From JAJYKN01 sp035516155 (GTDB lineage Bacteria; Nitrospirota; UBA9217): a DNA stretch of 64,000 nt. The notes under the pieces were generated by a model. It made no database searches and was not told the origin of the DNA. It saw nothing but the letters and a program-made list of their open reading frames with translations. Shown here in pieces: positions 63,818 through 64,000 of the stretch (position 1 is its first letter; the number at the start of each line of letters is the position of its first letter). A program made the translations under genes and the position numbers. The stretch covers positions 100,050-164,049 of the forward strand of contig DATJAP010000035.1 in assembly GCA_035516155.1 (NCBI GenBank), given 5' to 3'.

Positions 63818-64000
63818 TGGTTTTGTGATACTGCCTGACGTTGACTTCGTGCTTTAGCCATTGCCCTCGCGGGAGACTTCCACGGATGCGTCACTGGCTG
63901 CTGACGCACCCTTATGATTCTCGATTTCCTTGATGGTATCTCTTCCTTCATCGGCCGATCATCGATTTTCTTGTATTTTAGTCGCTGTCCGTCATGGAGG
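63808..64000 (-). mobile_element. Transposase 3' end, truncated by the window
   Basis: An open minus-strand frame from the edge stops at 63810-63808 (about 63 codons). It contains GQRLKYKKIDDRP and THPWK stretches that resemble the C-terminal end of integrase-core transposases (ISNCY/IS481-like). The family is uncertain because the catalytic domain is outside the window. Confidence 0.5.

Overview
This 64 kb window (moderately GC-rich, densely coded, mostly minus strand) reads as a chromosomal segment of an anaerobic, dissimilatory sulfate- or sulfite-reducing bacterium. The evidence is a contiguous reductive-type dsr locus (dsrA, dsrB, dsrD, dsrN, dsrC and the membrane complex dsrMKJOP) together with cyclic-di-GMP (HD-GYP), MglA-like GTPase, B12-radical SAM and isc genes typical of Nitrospirota and Desulfobacterota. 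Sequence inspection alone does not decide between these phyla.

Layout. 1-8901: truncated outer-membrane-type protein, TPR protein, a thrC/cystathionine gamma-synthase operon, a small zinc-ribbon membrane protein, a YhcH-family protein and a three-gene ABC-2 exporter. 9072-16791: two B12-binding radical SAM proteins, an hrpB helicase and three small proteins. 16858-28826: HD-GYP/HEAT signalling pair, xseA, ymdB-rny-rarA, a 6S RNA gene, zapA, ftsY and a YhaM-type exoribonuclease. 29320-31854: sulfur and Fe-S block (TusA-like, IscU, IscS-like, Rrf2 regulator) with an operator-like palindrome on the regulator promoter. 31925-37439: trmH-like methylase, coaD, rsmD, and an NfeD/slipin pair. 37541-50028: dsr locus. 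50685-63066: OsmC, cysE, ispD/ispF, MglA-like GTPase, inositol monophosphatase, uvrC, uvrB, a WaaP-like kinase and pepA. 63113-64000: a broken SPOR-domain gene, a basic small protein and the end of an insertion sequence.

How the genes fit together. DsrAB reduces sulfite on to DsrC; DsrMKJOP links the DsrC disulfide to the quinone pool and periplasm; two near-identical ferredoxins, DsrE/F/H-like proteins, an RsbRD-N-domain protein and a zinc-ribbon protein are embedded in the same transcription direction. The nearby IscS-like protein has lost the PLP Schiff-base lysine and a second PLP-contact residue of canonical cysteine desulfurases. In a sulfide-producing cell this suggests Fe-S assembly that does not rely on cysteine. 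That is the observation I consider most worth pursuing, followed by the coexistence of DsrD with a DsrEFH-like set and the Asp-ligand ferredoxin.
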